Of a DNA stretch of 9,781 nucleotides, positions 1 to 6,011 are shown one piece after another. The notes beneath the pieces were generated by a model, which had not been told where the DNA came from, searched no databases, and saw nothing but the letters and a program-made list of their open reading frames with translations. The stretch lies in the NCBI GenBank assembly GCA_027346035.1, contig DAIESZ010000132.1, positions 1-9,781 of the forward strand, in the 5' to 3' direction. The stretch is from Propionibacteriaceae bacterium. GTDB lineage: Bacteria > Actinomycetota > Actinomycetes > Propionibacteriales > Propionibacteriaceae. How positions within the stretch are numbered: the first letter of the stretch is position 1; each line of letters starts with the position of its first letter. The position numbers were made by a program, and so were the translations under genes.

Positions 1-1
1 C

Positions 2-1261
2 ACCGGCGATGTGGCCGACGACCACTACCACCGCCTCGAGGGCGACCTCGACCTCATGGCGAGCTACAACCTCGACGCGTACCGGTTCTCGATCGCCTGG
101 CCGCGCATCCAGCCCAGCGGATCGGGGCCGGTGAACCGGGCCGGCATCGACTTCTACAACCGGCTCATCGACGGGTTGCTCGAGCGGGGCATCTCCCCCA
201 CCTGCACGCTCTACCACTGGGACCTGCCCCAGGCGCTCGAGGACGCAGGGGGCTGGCCGAACCGCGACACCGCCGAACGCTTCGCCGAGTACGCCGCCAT
301 CTGTGGTGAGGCCTTCGGCGACCGGATCGAGCAGTGGACGACGCTGAACGAGCCGTGGTGCACCGCGCACCTCGGCTACGGCATCGGCGTCCACGCCCCC
401 GGACGCCAGGACCCGCTCGACATGCTGCAGTCCGTGCACACCCTCAACCTCGCGCACGGACTCGGGGTGCAGGCGCTGCGGTCATCGGTCCAACGGCCCG
501 ACGCCAAGTACTCGATCACCTTCAACCTGCAGACGGTCATCCCCGCGAGTGACGCTCCGGGAGATCTCGAGGTGGCCGAGAAGGTCCGGCACGTGAACAA
601 CCGGCTGTTCACCTCCCCGGTGATGTTCGGCCGATACGAGCCGGAGCTGTTCGAGATCACCCGTCGCTACACCGATTGGGGATTCGTCCGCGACGGCGAC
701 CTCGAGGCCATCCACCAGCCGATCGACGTGCTCGGGCTCAACTGGTACACCCCCGCATGGGTGAAGCAGGTGAAGCCGTTCGCCCTCGAATACGAGGGTT
801 CGTGGATCCCGACGACCAACATCGGCGTCGACGACGTCAAGGCGGTGGCGAGTGATCTTCCCGCCACCGACATGGGCTGGCCGATCGAGCCGTCCGGCCT
901 GGAGCGTCAGCTGCTCGACATGGCCGCGGAATTCCCGGGCGTGCCCCTCGTGATCACCGAGAACGGCTGCGCCTACGACGATCCGGTCGTCGATGGGCGG
1001 TGCCACGACTCCCGCCGGGTCGACTACCTCACCCGTCACATCAGCGCGGTGCGCCGGGCGATGTTGCAGGGCGCGCCCGTCGTCGGTTACTACGTGTGGA
1101 GCCTGATGGACAACTTCGAGTGGGCCGAGGGCTATGGGAAGAGGTTCGGCATCACCCACGTCGACTACGAGACCCAGGTGCGCACCCCGAAGGACTCCGC
1201 GCTCTGGTACGCGCACCTGGCGAACACCAAGATCCTGCCGGCGGGCGACGACATCGACTGA
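2..1261 (+). CDS. GH1 family beta-glucosidase (5'-truncated by the window edge)
   Basis: Glycoside hydrolase family 1 enzyme, expected to act as a cytoplasmic retaining beta-glucosidase or broad beta-glycosidase that releases glucose from cellobiose and aryl- or alkyl-glucosides. Numbering from the valine codon at 11, the acid/base Glu is E114 in TLNEP and the nucleophile is E317 in VITENG. YHWDLP (68-73) and LMDNFEW (365-371) supply sugar-contacting residues. The reading frame is open to the left edge and reads T-G-D-V before DDHYHR, the usual GH1 TGDVA-DHYHR motif, so the GTG at 11 is internal. Roughly 55 N-terminal residues, including the usual FxWGxATxxYQxEG stretch, lie outside the window. 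The C-terminus is complete, ending in the usual RTPKDSALWY region. It converges on yciO with 15 bases between stops. Family assignment is firm. Substrate preference (gluco-, galacto- or 6-phospho-) cannot be read here, although no phospho-glucosidase signature is obvious. Confidence 0.95.
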   Translation, partial: TGDVADDHYHRLEGDLDLMASYNLDAYRFSIAWPRIQPSGSGPVNRAGIDFYNRLIDGLLERGISPTCTLYHWDLPQALEDAGGWPNRDTAERFAEYAAICGEAFGDRIEQWTTLNEPWCTAHLGYGIGVHAPGRQDPLDMLQSVHTLNLAHGLGVQALRSSVQRPDAKYSITFNLQTVIPASDAPGDLEVAEKVRHVNNRLFTSPVMFGRYEPELFEITRRYTDWGFVRDGDLEAIHQPIDVLGLNWYTPAWVKQVKPFALEYEGSWIPTTNIGVDDVKAVASDLPATDMGWPIEPSGLERQLLDMAAEFPGVPLVITENGCAYDDPVVDGRCHDSRRVDYLTRHISAVRRAMLQGAPVVGYYVWSLMDNFEWAEGYGKRFGITHVDYETQVRTPKDSALWYAHLANTKILPAGDDID

Positions 1262-1268
1262 CGTCCCG

Positions 1269-1304
1269 CGGCGACCCTAGTCGATGAACGGGCTGGGGTC
1301 GCCG
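1269..1304. terminator. Bidirectional hairpin between the GH1 gene and yciO
   Basis: CGGCGACCC at 1269-1277 is the exact reverse complement of 1296-1304. Pairing continues inward for five more pairs (1278-1282 with 1291-1295, two of them G-U wobbles), leaving an 8-base loop at 1283-1290. It starts 7 bases after the GH1 stop and extends into the last codons of yciO, so one structure could end both convergent transcripts. There is no T-run on either side, as is common for actinobacterial terminators. The role is inferred. Confidence 0.55.
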
Positions 1305-1900
1305 GCCCCCACGCGCAGAATCTCGGGCTCATCGCCGCTCAGGTCGACGACGGTGGTGAGCTCGGTGCCGGCGTCACCCGAGTCGAGGACGGCGTCCAGT
1401 TCGTGATCGAGGGTGTCCTTGACCGTCCACCCGTCGACCTGCGGCTGATCCTGTCCCGGCAGGATCAGGCTCGACGACATGAGCGGCTCGCCCAGGGTGG
1501 CGAGCAGCGCCAGGGCGGTGACGTTCTGCGGGATCCGGACGCCCACGGTGCGCTTCTTGGGATGCGCCATGGCGCGCGGCACCTCCTTGGTGGCGCGCAG
1601 GATGAACGTGTACTGGCCGGGGGTGGCCGCCTTGACCGCCCGGAAGATCCGGTTGTCCATCGTGACGAACGCGCCGAGCTTGGCGAACTCGTCGACCACC
1701 AGGGTGAAGTGGTGCCCTTCGTCGAGGTGACGCAGCCTGCGGATGCGCTCGAGCCCCTCCCGGTTTCCGAATCGGACGCCGAGGGCAAATCCCGAGTCGG
1801 TCGGGTAGGCCACCAGTCCGCCGCCGGAGATGATGTCGGCCACCTGGGACAGCACGCGTGGCTGCGGGTTGACCGGGTGAACGTCGAAGTATCGAGCCAT
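1277..1900 (-). CDS. yciO: YciO-type YrdC/Sua5-domain protein (threonylcarbamoyl-AMP synthase family)
   Basis: A 207-residue protein made of one YrdC-like domain. It aligns from memory over its whole length with E. coli YciO (206 residues): the start MARYFDVHPVNPQ parallels MSQFFYIHPDNPQ, which fixes the ATG at 1900. Visible motifs are YPTDSGFALG (32-41), HHFTLV (63-68), PGQYTFIL (94-101), VGVRIP (119-124) and TTVVDL (182-187). The family contains TsaC/Sua5, which makes threonylcarbamoyl-AMP for tRNA t6A37. However, the KxR/SxN signature of TsaC and the KGRP-type loop are not evident here: SSSL occupies the region of the usual SAN motif. So it may be annotated as L-threonylcarbamoyladenylate synthase but is more likely the YciO paralogue, whose cellular role is not settled; the true TsaC/Sua5 is presumably elsewhere. 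No clear Shine-Dalgarno precedes it. It lies 32 bases after the membrane-protein gene and is probably the last gene of that operon. Confidence 0.88.
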   Translation of the reverse strand: MARYFDVHPVNPQPRVLSQVADIISGGGLVAYPTDSGFALGVRFGNREGLERIRRLRHLDEGHHFTLVVDEFAKLGAFVTMDNRIFRAVKAATPGQYTFILRATKEVPRAMAHPKKRTVGVRIPQNVTALALLATLGEPLMSSSLILPGQDQPQVDGWTVKDTLDHELDAVLDSGDAGTELTTVVDLSGDEPEILRVGAGDPSPFID

Positions 1901-1932
1901 ATCGCGATCGTAGGCGACCTCCCGGTCTCCGA

Positions 1933-2793
1933 TCAGGAACTGCGGGGCCTGCGGCCGGCGGACACGTCGCGGCGAGCGGCGCGAGCGGCGGCCCGCTCCG
2001 CGCGAGCACGCCCCTTCTCGCGACGGGCCTCGGCCAGTCGTGCGGCGACGACCGGGCGTGCCTCCGCGTCGACCTCAGCTCTGATCCGGCGGAGGTCGCG
2101 GGTGCGGTATCGCCAGACAACCCATGCGGCGACGATGACGGCCAACACGATCGCGACCCAGGTGGCGATGCTGGAATAGCGGGCCAGTGCCTCTTGTGCG
2201 GGCCGGCCCAGATAGAACCCGAGGTAGATCCAGGCGAACGTCGACAACGCCGCACCGGCGAGGTCGACCTTGATGAGAGTGCGCCAGGGCACGTTCGCGG
2301 CACCGAGGGTTGCATAGATCACCGACGAGAGCGGCATCAGCACGTAGGTGAGCAGAATCGCGACGCTGGGCCACCGGGAGGCCACCCGCTCGATGAGCGC
2401 CAGCAGCCGGCGCTGCCTCGAGGAATTGGTGCTCCAGCGGGTGAGCACGTCGCGTCCCCACAGGGTGCCGGCCCAGAACACCACGAGGTGCCACTTGATG
2501 GTACTGACCGTGGTGACCAGCCAGATGAGCGGCAGCCACTCGGCGCGGTGGTGGTTGAATGCCGCCTTCGCTCCGAGCCCGACCTCGGCGATCGGATCGG
2601 TGGTGAGCACGCTCGACAGGGACACGTGCGGCAGCAGCCACGCCTTCACCGGGATCGAGGCCAGTTCCCAGGCGGCCAGCAGCATCAGCAGGGCCGCACA
2701 GGTGGCCCGCAGCCAGCGGTCGATCAGCACCGCGCGCCGCGTGCGGGGGCGCGGTGCCGGGGATGCCGCGCCGGGTTCGACTGCAGGAATCAT
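1933..2793 (-). CDS. DedA/VTT-like polytopic membrane protein
   Basis: A 286-residue integral membrane protein from the ATG at 2793. Hydrophobic segments lie at about 28-48, 85-112, 143-163, 172-195 and 207-228. The stretch from about 143 to 196 (LTYVLMPLSSVIYATLGAAN, then the ending LGFYLG) resembles the second half of the VTT/SNARE-associated (DedA) domain, whose members are linked to lipid flipping and membrane homeostasis. The usual FxGRxxPxxR signature is not kept, so the assignment is by overall pattern only. The tail after about 229 is highly charged, rich in Arg, Ala and Glu, and probably a cytoplasmic helix. An alternative GTG start at 2838 would add 15 residues and overlap the upstream gene by 25 bases. 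I prefer the ATG, which falls 20 bases after that gene's stop, although neither start has a well-placed ribosome binding site. It is the middle gene of a three-gene minus-strand set. Confidence 0.72.
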   Translation of the reverse strand: MIPAVEPGAASPAPRPRTRRAVLIDRWLRATCAALLMLLAAWELASIPVKAWLLPHVSLSSVLTTDPIAEVGLGAKAAFNHHRAEWLPLIWLVTTVSTIKWHLVVFWAGTLWGRDVLTRWSTNSSRQRRLLALIERVASRWPSVAILLTYVLMPLSSVIYATLGAANVPWRTLIKVDLAGAALSTFAWIYLGFYLGRPAQEALARYSSIATWVAIVLAVIVAAWVVWRYRTRDLRRIRAEVDAEARPVVAARLAEARREKGRARAERAAARAARRDVSAGRRPRSS

Positions 2794-2813
2794 CGATGCC
2801 AGGCTACCGGCGT

Positions 2814-3260
2814 TCAGCGACTTTTGAGCTCGGCCCACACCTCGGCGTCGACCGGGAGCGTTCGAACGCCGATGATGCCGAGGAATACCGTGCCGACCGC
2901 GTCGTCGACCCGCACATGCAGGCGTCCCCCTGCCACGTCGACGACGCCGTGGATGCCCTTGTCGGCGAGCGCCCGTCGAGCTGTGGACGCCGCCAGCCCC
3001 GACCCGTCACCGCCCGTGAGTTCGAGCGCTGCGGCCGCGTCCGCGCCCGACCTGGCTGCCTGCGCGGCGATCACGGCGGCCTCGCGCGCGGCCGACGCCT
3101 GAGCGGCACCGTCGACGACAAGTCCGCACAGCACGATGAGCATCGGCACCAGGCCCACGATCAGCGTGGTGAAACTCACCCCCCGGTCGTCGCCGGACGG
3201 GCCGGGACGCCGCACGTGGGGCACGACCACGGGGCCGGGCGGGGGGCAACGAAGCGCCAT
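2814..3260 (-). CDS. TadE/TadG-like pilus assembly protein (orphan)
   Basis: A 148-residue protein with a basic, Pro-rich N-terminus, a DDRG motif (24-27) and a single strong transmembrane segment at about 29-50 ending in LVVDG. An Ala-rich segment (52-80) follows, then a small extracytoplasmic domain that ends with a VFLGIIGVRTLPVDAEVWAEL-type strand pattern (about 125-146). This architecture matches the TadE/TadG-like minor pilin or pilus-assembly proteins of actinobacterial tad (Flp pilus) loci: a prepilin-like DRG plus hydrophobic helix, and a C-terminal region containing FLGI-G-V. No other tad gene (ATPase, TadB/C, Flp pilin) is visible; the upstream neighbour is divergent pfp, so it looks like an orphan. 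It is probably the first gene of an operon with the VTT-like protein and yciO. The ATG at 3260 has no strong ribosome binding site. A GTG at codon 16 is a possible alternative start. Confidence 0.75.
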   Translation of the reverse strand: MALRCPPPGPVVVPHVRRPGPSGDDRGVSFTTLIVGLVPMLIVLCGLVVDGAAQASAAREAAVIAAQAARSGADAAAALELTGGDGSGLAASTARRALADKGIHGVVDVAGGRLHVRVDDAVGTVFLGIIGVRTLPVDAEVWAELKSR

Positions 3261-3313
3261 GGGCGAAGTCTCGCACCGCCGAGGGCTCACCCCGCCCCGT
3301 GATCCACAACCGT

Positions 3314-3319
3314 TAGGCT
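3314..3319 (+). promoter_or_regulatory. Possible -10 element of the pfp promoter
   Basis: TAGGCT fits the actinobacterial -10 pattern TAnnnT and lies 58 bases before the pfp ATG. No convincing -35 hexamer is found 16-18 bases upstream (the sequence there is C-rich), so this is tentative. Confidence 0.33.
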
Positions 3320-3330
3320 GGGCTGGGTCG

Positions 3331-3345
3331 TCCGGCGGTGCCGGA
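3331..3345 (+). promoter_or_regulatory. Small perfect hairpin/dyad in the pfp leader
   Basis: TCCGGC (3331-3336) and GCCGGA (3340-3345) are perfect reverse complements separated by GGT. If the -10 at 3314 is right, this begins about 5 bases after the expected transcription start and ends 18 bases before the ribosome binding site. It could be a leader hairpin or an operator. No known regulator motif was recognised. Confidence 0.35.
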
Positions 3346-3363
3346 GTGTCAATCTGTGGAAAA

Positions 3364-3368
3364 GGGAG
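3364..3368 (+). promoter_or_regulatory. Ribosome binding site of pfp
   Basis: GGGAG within AAAGGGAG lies 9 bases before the ATG at 3378. It favours that ATG over the in-frame TTG at 3372, which would be too close. The resulting MVKKVALLTAGGFAP start also matches the family N-terminus. Confidence 0.8.
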
Positions 3369-3377
3369 TGTTTGTCC

Positions 3378-4604
3378 ATGGTCAAGAAGGTTGCGCTGCT
3401 CACCGCGGGCGGGTTCGCGCCGTGCCTGTCGTCGGCCGTCGGTGGCCTCATCGAGCGGTACACCCAGGTGGCCCCCGACGTCGAGATCATCGCCTACAAG
3501 CACGGCTACCAGGGCCTGTTGCAGGGCGACTACATCACCGTCACGCCGCAGGTGCGCGCGCACGCGGACGTGCTGCACCGCTTCGGCGGGTCGCCGATCG
3601 GCAACTCGCGGGTGAAGCTGACCAACGCGAAGGACCTCGTCAAGCGCGGACTGGTGGCCGAGGGCGACGACCCGCTGAAGGTCGCGGCCGACCGGTTGGT
3701 GGCCGACGGGGTCGACGTGCTGCACACCATCGGTGGCGACGACACGAACACCACGGCCGCCGACCTGGCCGCCTACCTCGCCCAGCACGACTACGGCCTG
3801 ACTGTCGTCGGACTGCCGAAGACGATCGACAACGACATCGTGCCGATCCGCCAGTCGCTCGGGGCATGGACCGCCGCCGAGCAGGGGGCGGTGTTCGCCC
3901 GCAACGTGGTCGGCGAGCACAACTCCGCCTCGCGGATGCTGATCGTGCACGAGGTCATGGGACGCAACTGCGGTTACCTCACCGCCGCGACAGCGCAGAA
4001 GTACCGCGACTGGCTCGACACCCAGACCTGGGTCCCGGAGATCGGACTGTCGCGTGAGGCCTGGGACGTGCACGCGGTCTACCTGCCGGAGGTGGTCATT
4101 GACATCGCCGGCGAGGCGGAGCGACTGCGTACGGTGATGGACACCGTCGGGAATGTGACGATCTTCCTCTCGGAGGGCGCCGGCCTCGACGCGATCATCG
4201 CCGAGATGGAACGCGCCGGCGAGGAGGTCCCCCGAGACCCGTTCGGCCACGTCAAGCTGGACAAGATCAACCCCGGCGCCTGGTTCGCCTCGAAGTTCGC
4301 CAAACTGCTGGGGGCCGAGAAGGTCATGGTCCAGAAGTCCGGCTACTTCAGCCGGTCGGCCGCAGCCAACCAGCAGGATCTCGACCTCATCCACGCATGC
4401 ACCGAGCTGGCCGTCGACGCGGCACTGGCCGGAACCCCCGGGGTCGTCGGTGAGGACGAGGAGAACGCGAACCTGCTGTCGGTGATCGCGTTCGAGCGGA
4501 TCAAGGGCGGCAAGCCGTTCGACATCACCCAGCAGTGGTACCTCGACATGGTCGCGGCCATCGGCCAGCCCGCGCCGGTTCCTGCGGCGGGTGGCGCCCA
4601 CTGA
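3378..4604 (+). CDS. pfp: Pyrophosphate-dependent 6-phosphofructokinase
   Basis: A 408-residue cytoplasmic enzyme that reversibly phosphorylates fructose 6-phosphate to fructose 1,6-bisphosphate using PPi, serving both glycolysis and gluconeogenesis. Donor specificity is readable. GGDDT (119-123) has Asp where ATP-dependent enzymes have Gly (GGDGS). PKTIDND (147-153) has the PPi-type Lys (K148) where ATP enzymes have Gly; D151 is the expected catalytic base. MGRNCGYL (194-201) binds fructose 6-phosphate, and KINPGAWFA plus QKSGYFSRSA lie in the C-terminal half. Length and sequence match the roughly 404-residue Propionibacterium freudenreichii PFP as I recall it, the strongest clue to the organism. 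The start at 3378 is set by a good ribosome binding site and the family N-terminus. The gene is monocistronic: it diverges from the TadE/G-like gene and is closed by a strong hairpin. In propionibacteria this enzyme carries the main glycolytic flux and uses PPi from biosynthesis. Identification is very secure. Confidence 0.97.
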   Translation: MVKKVALLTAGGFAPCLSSAVGGLIERYTQVAPDVEIIAYKHGYQGLLQGDYITVTPQVRAHADVLHRFGGSPIGNSRVKLTNAKDLVKRGLVAEGDDPLKVAADRLVADGVDVLHTIGGDDTNTTAADLAAYLAQHDYGLTVVGLPKTIDNDIVPIRQSLGAWTAAEQGAVFARNVVGEHNSASRMLIVHEVMGRNCGYLTAATAQKYRDWLDTQTWVPEIGLSREAWDVHAVYLPEVVIDIAGEAERLRTVMDTVGNVTIFLSEGAGLDAIIAEMERAGEEVPRDPFGHVKLDKINPGAWFASKFAKLLGAEKVMVQKSGYFSRSAAANQQDLDLIHACTELAVDAALAGTPGVVGEDEENANLLSVIAFERIKGGKPFDITQQWYLDMVAAIGQPAPVPAAGGAH

Positions 4605-4619
4605 TCGATCGCCGCACGG

Positions 4620-4661
4620 GTTGGGGGCCCCGGACGCCGAGAGGTGTCCGGGGCCCCCAAC
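4620..4661. terminator. Strong hairpin between convergent pfp and the YihY-family gene
   Basis: The 16 bases at 4620-4635 are the exact reverse complement of 4646-4661. Three further pairs (4636-4638 with 4643-4645, one a G-U wobble) bring the stem to 19 pairs with a GAGA loop at 4639-4642, a GNRA-type tetraloop on the plus-strand RNA. It begins 15 bases after the pfp stop and ends 24 bases before the YihY-family stop, so it can act on both convergent transcripts. No T-run follows on either strand. Confidence 0.82.
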
Positions 4662-4677
4662 ATCCGGTGCCGACCAG

Positions 4678-4689
4678 GTGAGGCCTCAC
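4678..4689. repeat. 12-base perfect palindrome over the stop of the YihY-family gene
   Basis: GTGAGGCCTCAC is its own reverse complement and contains the stop codon at 4686-4688. It lies 16 bases beyond the terminator hairpin. It may simply add to 3'-end structure; no function is claimed. Confidence 0.4.
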
Positions 4690-5864
4690 TTCTCCGGAGG
4701 GCGATAAGGAACCTGACTGCGTCGCCGGATGCGCGTCGGTTTGGCGTCCACTCCCGGTTCCTCGATCTGGATCACCTCGGTGGGCGTGGCCATCACGTCC
4801 TCGGCCTCCGGCATCGCCGGCACGTCGGGAACACCGGGGACCGGCGCCGCGGTCTGGGGGGCCAGGGCTCTGGCCTTCTTGTTGAGGATGCGTTCCTTGT
4901 CGAGGTCGGCGGCCGCCCAATGGCCGGGCACGGTCACCACTCCGCGCCGGCCGCGCAGCAGCTCATCGGTCTCGTTGTACTTGCGGGGCAACGCAGGCTG
5001 ATAGGCGGTGGCGATCCACGCCGCCGCGAACAGGGTGAGGCGTGCGAACAGGTTGAAGAACAGCATGACGATGATGATGTTGCCGAACACGAGCGCGGCG
5101 AAGCTGCGGGAGAACTGGGCGATCAGCAGGGTCGTGAGGTACTGCAGCAGGGCCAGCGCGATTGCCGCCGTCAGGGATCCCACGATCATGGGACGCCGCG
5201 GGGCCTCGTACTGGGGCAGCACTTCGTACAGGAAGTAGAACAGCACGAACCCGGTGAGGACGCCGAGGACCGAGGTGCCGAACTGCAGGGCGGCCGACGC
5301 CCCGGGGTTGCCGGTGAGCCCGAGCAGGCCGACCATCCAGTCGCCGAAGCGTGAGCCGAGCGTGGTGAGCAGGAAGCTCACGCTGACCATGGCGATGAGA
5401 ATGACGAAGTAGACGAGGTTGACCAGGCGCTCGGTGATGAAGTTGCGTCCCGGCGGGCTCCAGTCGAAGTCGGGACGCCACTGGGCGCGGACGGCGCCCC
5501 GCAGGTTACCCATCCATCCCGATCCCGCATACGAGGCGGACACGAGCGCGACCAGCCCGACCCCCCGCCAGTTGCCGAGCGCCTGCTCGATGAGGTTGAC
5601 CGTCTTCGCGCCGCCCGCGACGGACCCGACGGTGTCGATGGCCACATCACGGAACCGCAGCAGCCAATCGGGCCGGATGACGGTGAGCGTGAGGCCCAAC
5701 CCCGAGAAGATCAGCATGAGCACCGGGATGATCGTCAACACCGAGAAGTAGGTGATGCCGCCCGCCAACTGGTTGCCGAGCCGGTTGTTGTACCGGTCGT
5801 TGGCGCGCAAGAGGTGGGCCGACCATGGGGTGCGCTTGATCTTGGTCCAGAGACGTCCGATCAT
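4686..5864 (-). CDS. YihY/BrkB-family integral membrane protein
   Basis: A 392-residue membrane protein of the YihY (formerly BrkB, 'virulence factor') family. Hydrophobic segments at about 36-58, 101-117, 147-169, 194-215, 226-249 and 259-285 give the usual six-helix core. The family-typical opening (RYNNRLGNQLAGGITYFSVL, about 24-43) precedes the first helix, and GNIIIVMLFFNLFARLTLFAAAW (261-283) forms the last. The biochemical role of the family is not established; the old RNase BN label is considered wrong. A long cytoplasmic tail follows at about 290-392, rich in Pro, Ala and Glu and ending in a basic RIRRRSQ patch. The ATG at 5864 is chosen over the adjacent GTG at 5867 because AAGGGAG (5869-5875) leaves 4 bases to the ATG but only 1 to the GTG. 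It lies about 147 bases downstream of gcvP on the same strand, possibly with its own promoter, and is closed by the 4620-4661 hairpin. Confidence 0.92.
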   Translation of the reverse strand: MIGRLWTKIKRTPWSAHLLRANDRYNNRLGNQLAGGITYFSVLTIIPVLMLIFSGLGLTLTVIRPDWLLRFRDVAIDTVGSVAGGAKTVNLIEQALGNWRGVGLVALVSASYAGSGWMGNLRGAVRAQWRPDFDWSPPGRNFITERLVNLVYFVILIAMVSVSFLLTTLGSRFGDWMVGLLGLTGNPGASAALQFGTSVLGVLTGFVLFYFLYEVLPQYEAPRRPMIVGSLTAAIALALLQYLTTLLIAQFSRSFAALVFGNIIIVMLFFNLFARLTLFAAAWIATAYQPALPRKYNETDELLRGRRGVVTVPGHWAAADLDKERILNKKARALAPQTAAPVPGVPDVPAMPEAEDVMATPTEVIQIEEPGVDAKPTRIRRRSQVPYRPPEK

Positions 5865-6011
5865 CACACTCCCTTCGCGGCTCCTGCGCTGTCGGGCGGG
5901 AACGTGACGTCTCGCCGGTTCACCCGAGGATATTGCCCCGACGTGGCCCGGCGCAGGTTTGCATCCGCCGGCCCCCCGTGTCCCTCACCCACCGGCCGGG
6001 GGACGCGGCGG

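Noticed and set aside
11..13. GTG at 11 as the start of the beta-glucosidase
   Set aside because: The frame is open upstream and reads T-G-D immediately before it, part of the conserved GH1 motif, so the real start is outside the window.
3347..3352. Perfect minus-strand TTGACA as a -35 for the TadE/G-like operon
   Set aside because: The hexamers 16-18 bases downstream (for example GACCCA) do not fit TAnnnT, so no complete promoter is supported.
2817..4601. A very long minus-strand open frame that includes the TadE/G-like gene and continues antisense through pfp
   Set aside because: Only the last 148 codons (from 3260) look like protein. The upstream part is antisense to pfp and has shadow composition.
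5968..6003. GC-rich inverted repeat after gcvP as a terminator
   Set aside because: Only 5-6 pairs form around a loop of about 20 bases, with no T-run. This is expected by chance in such GC-rich sequence.
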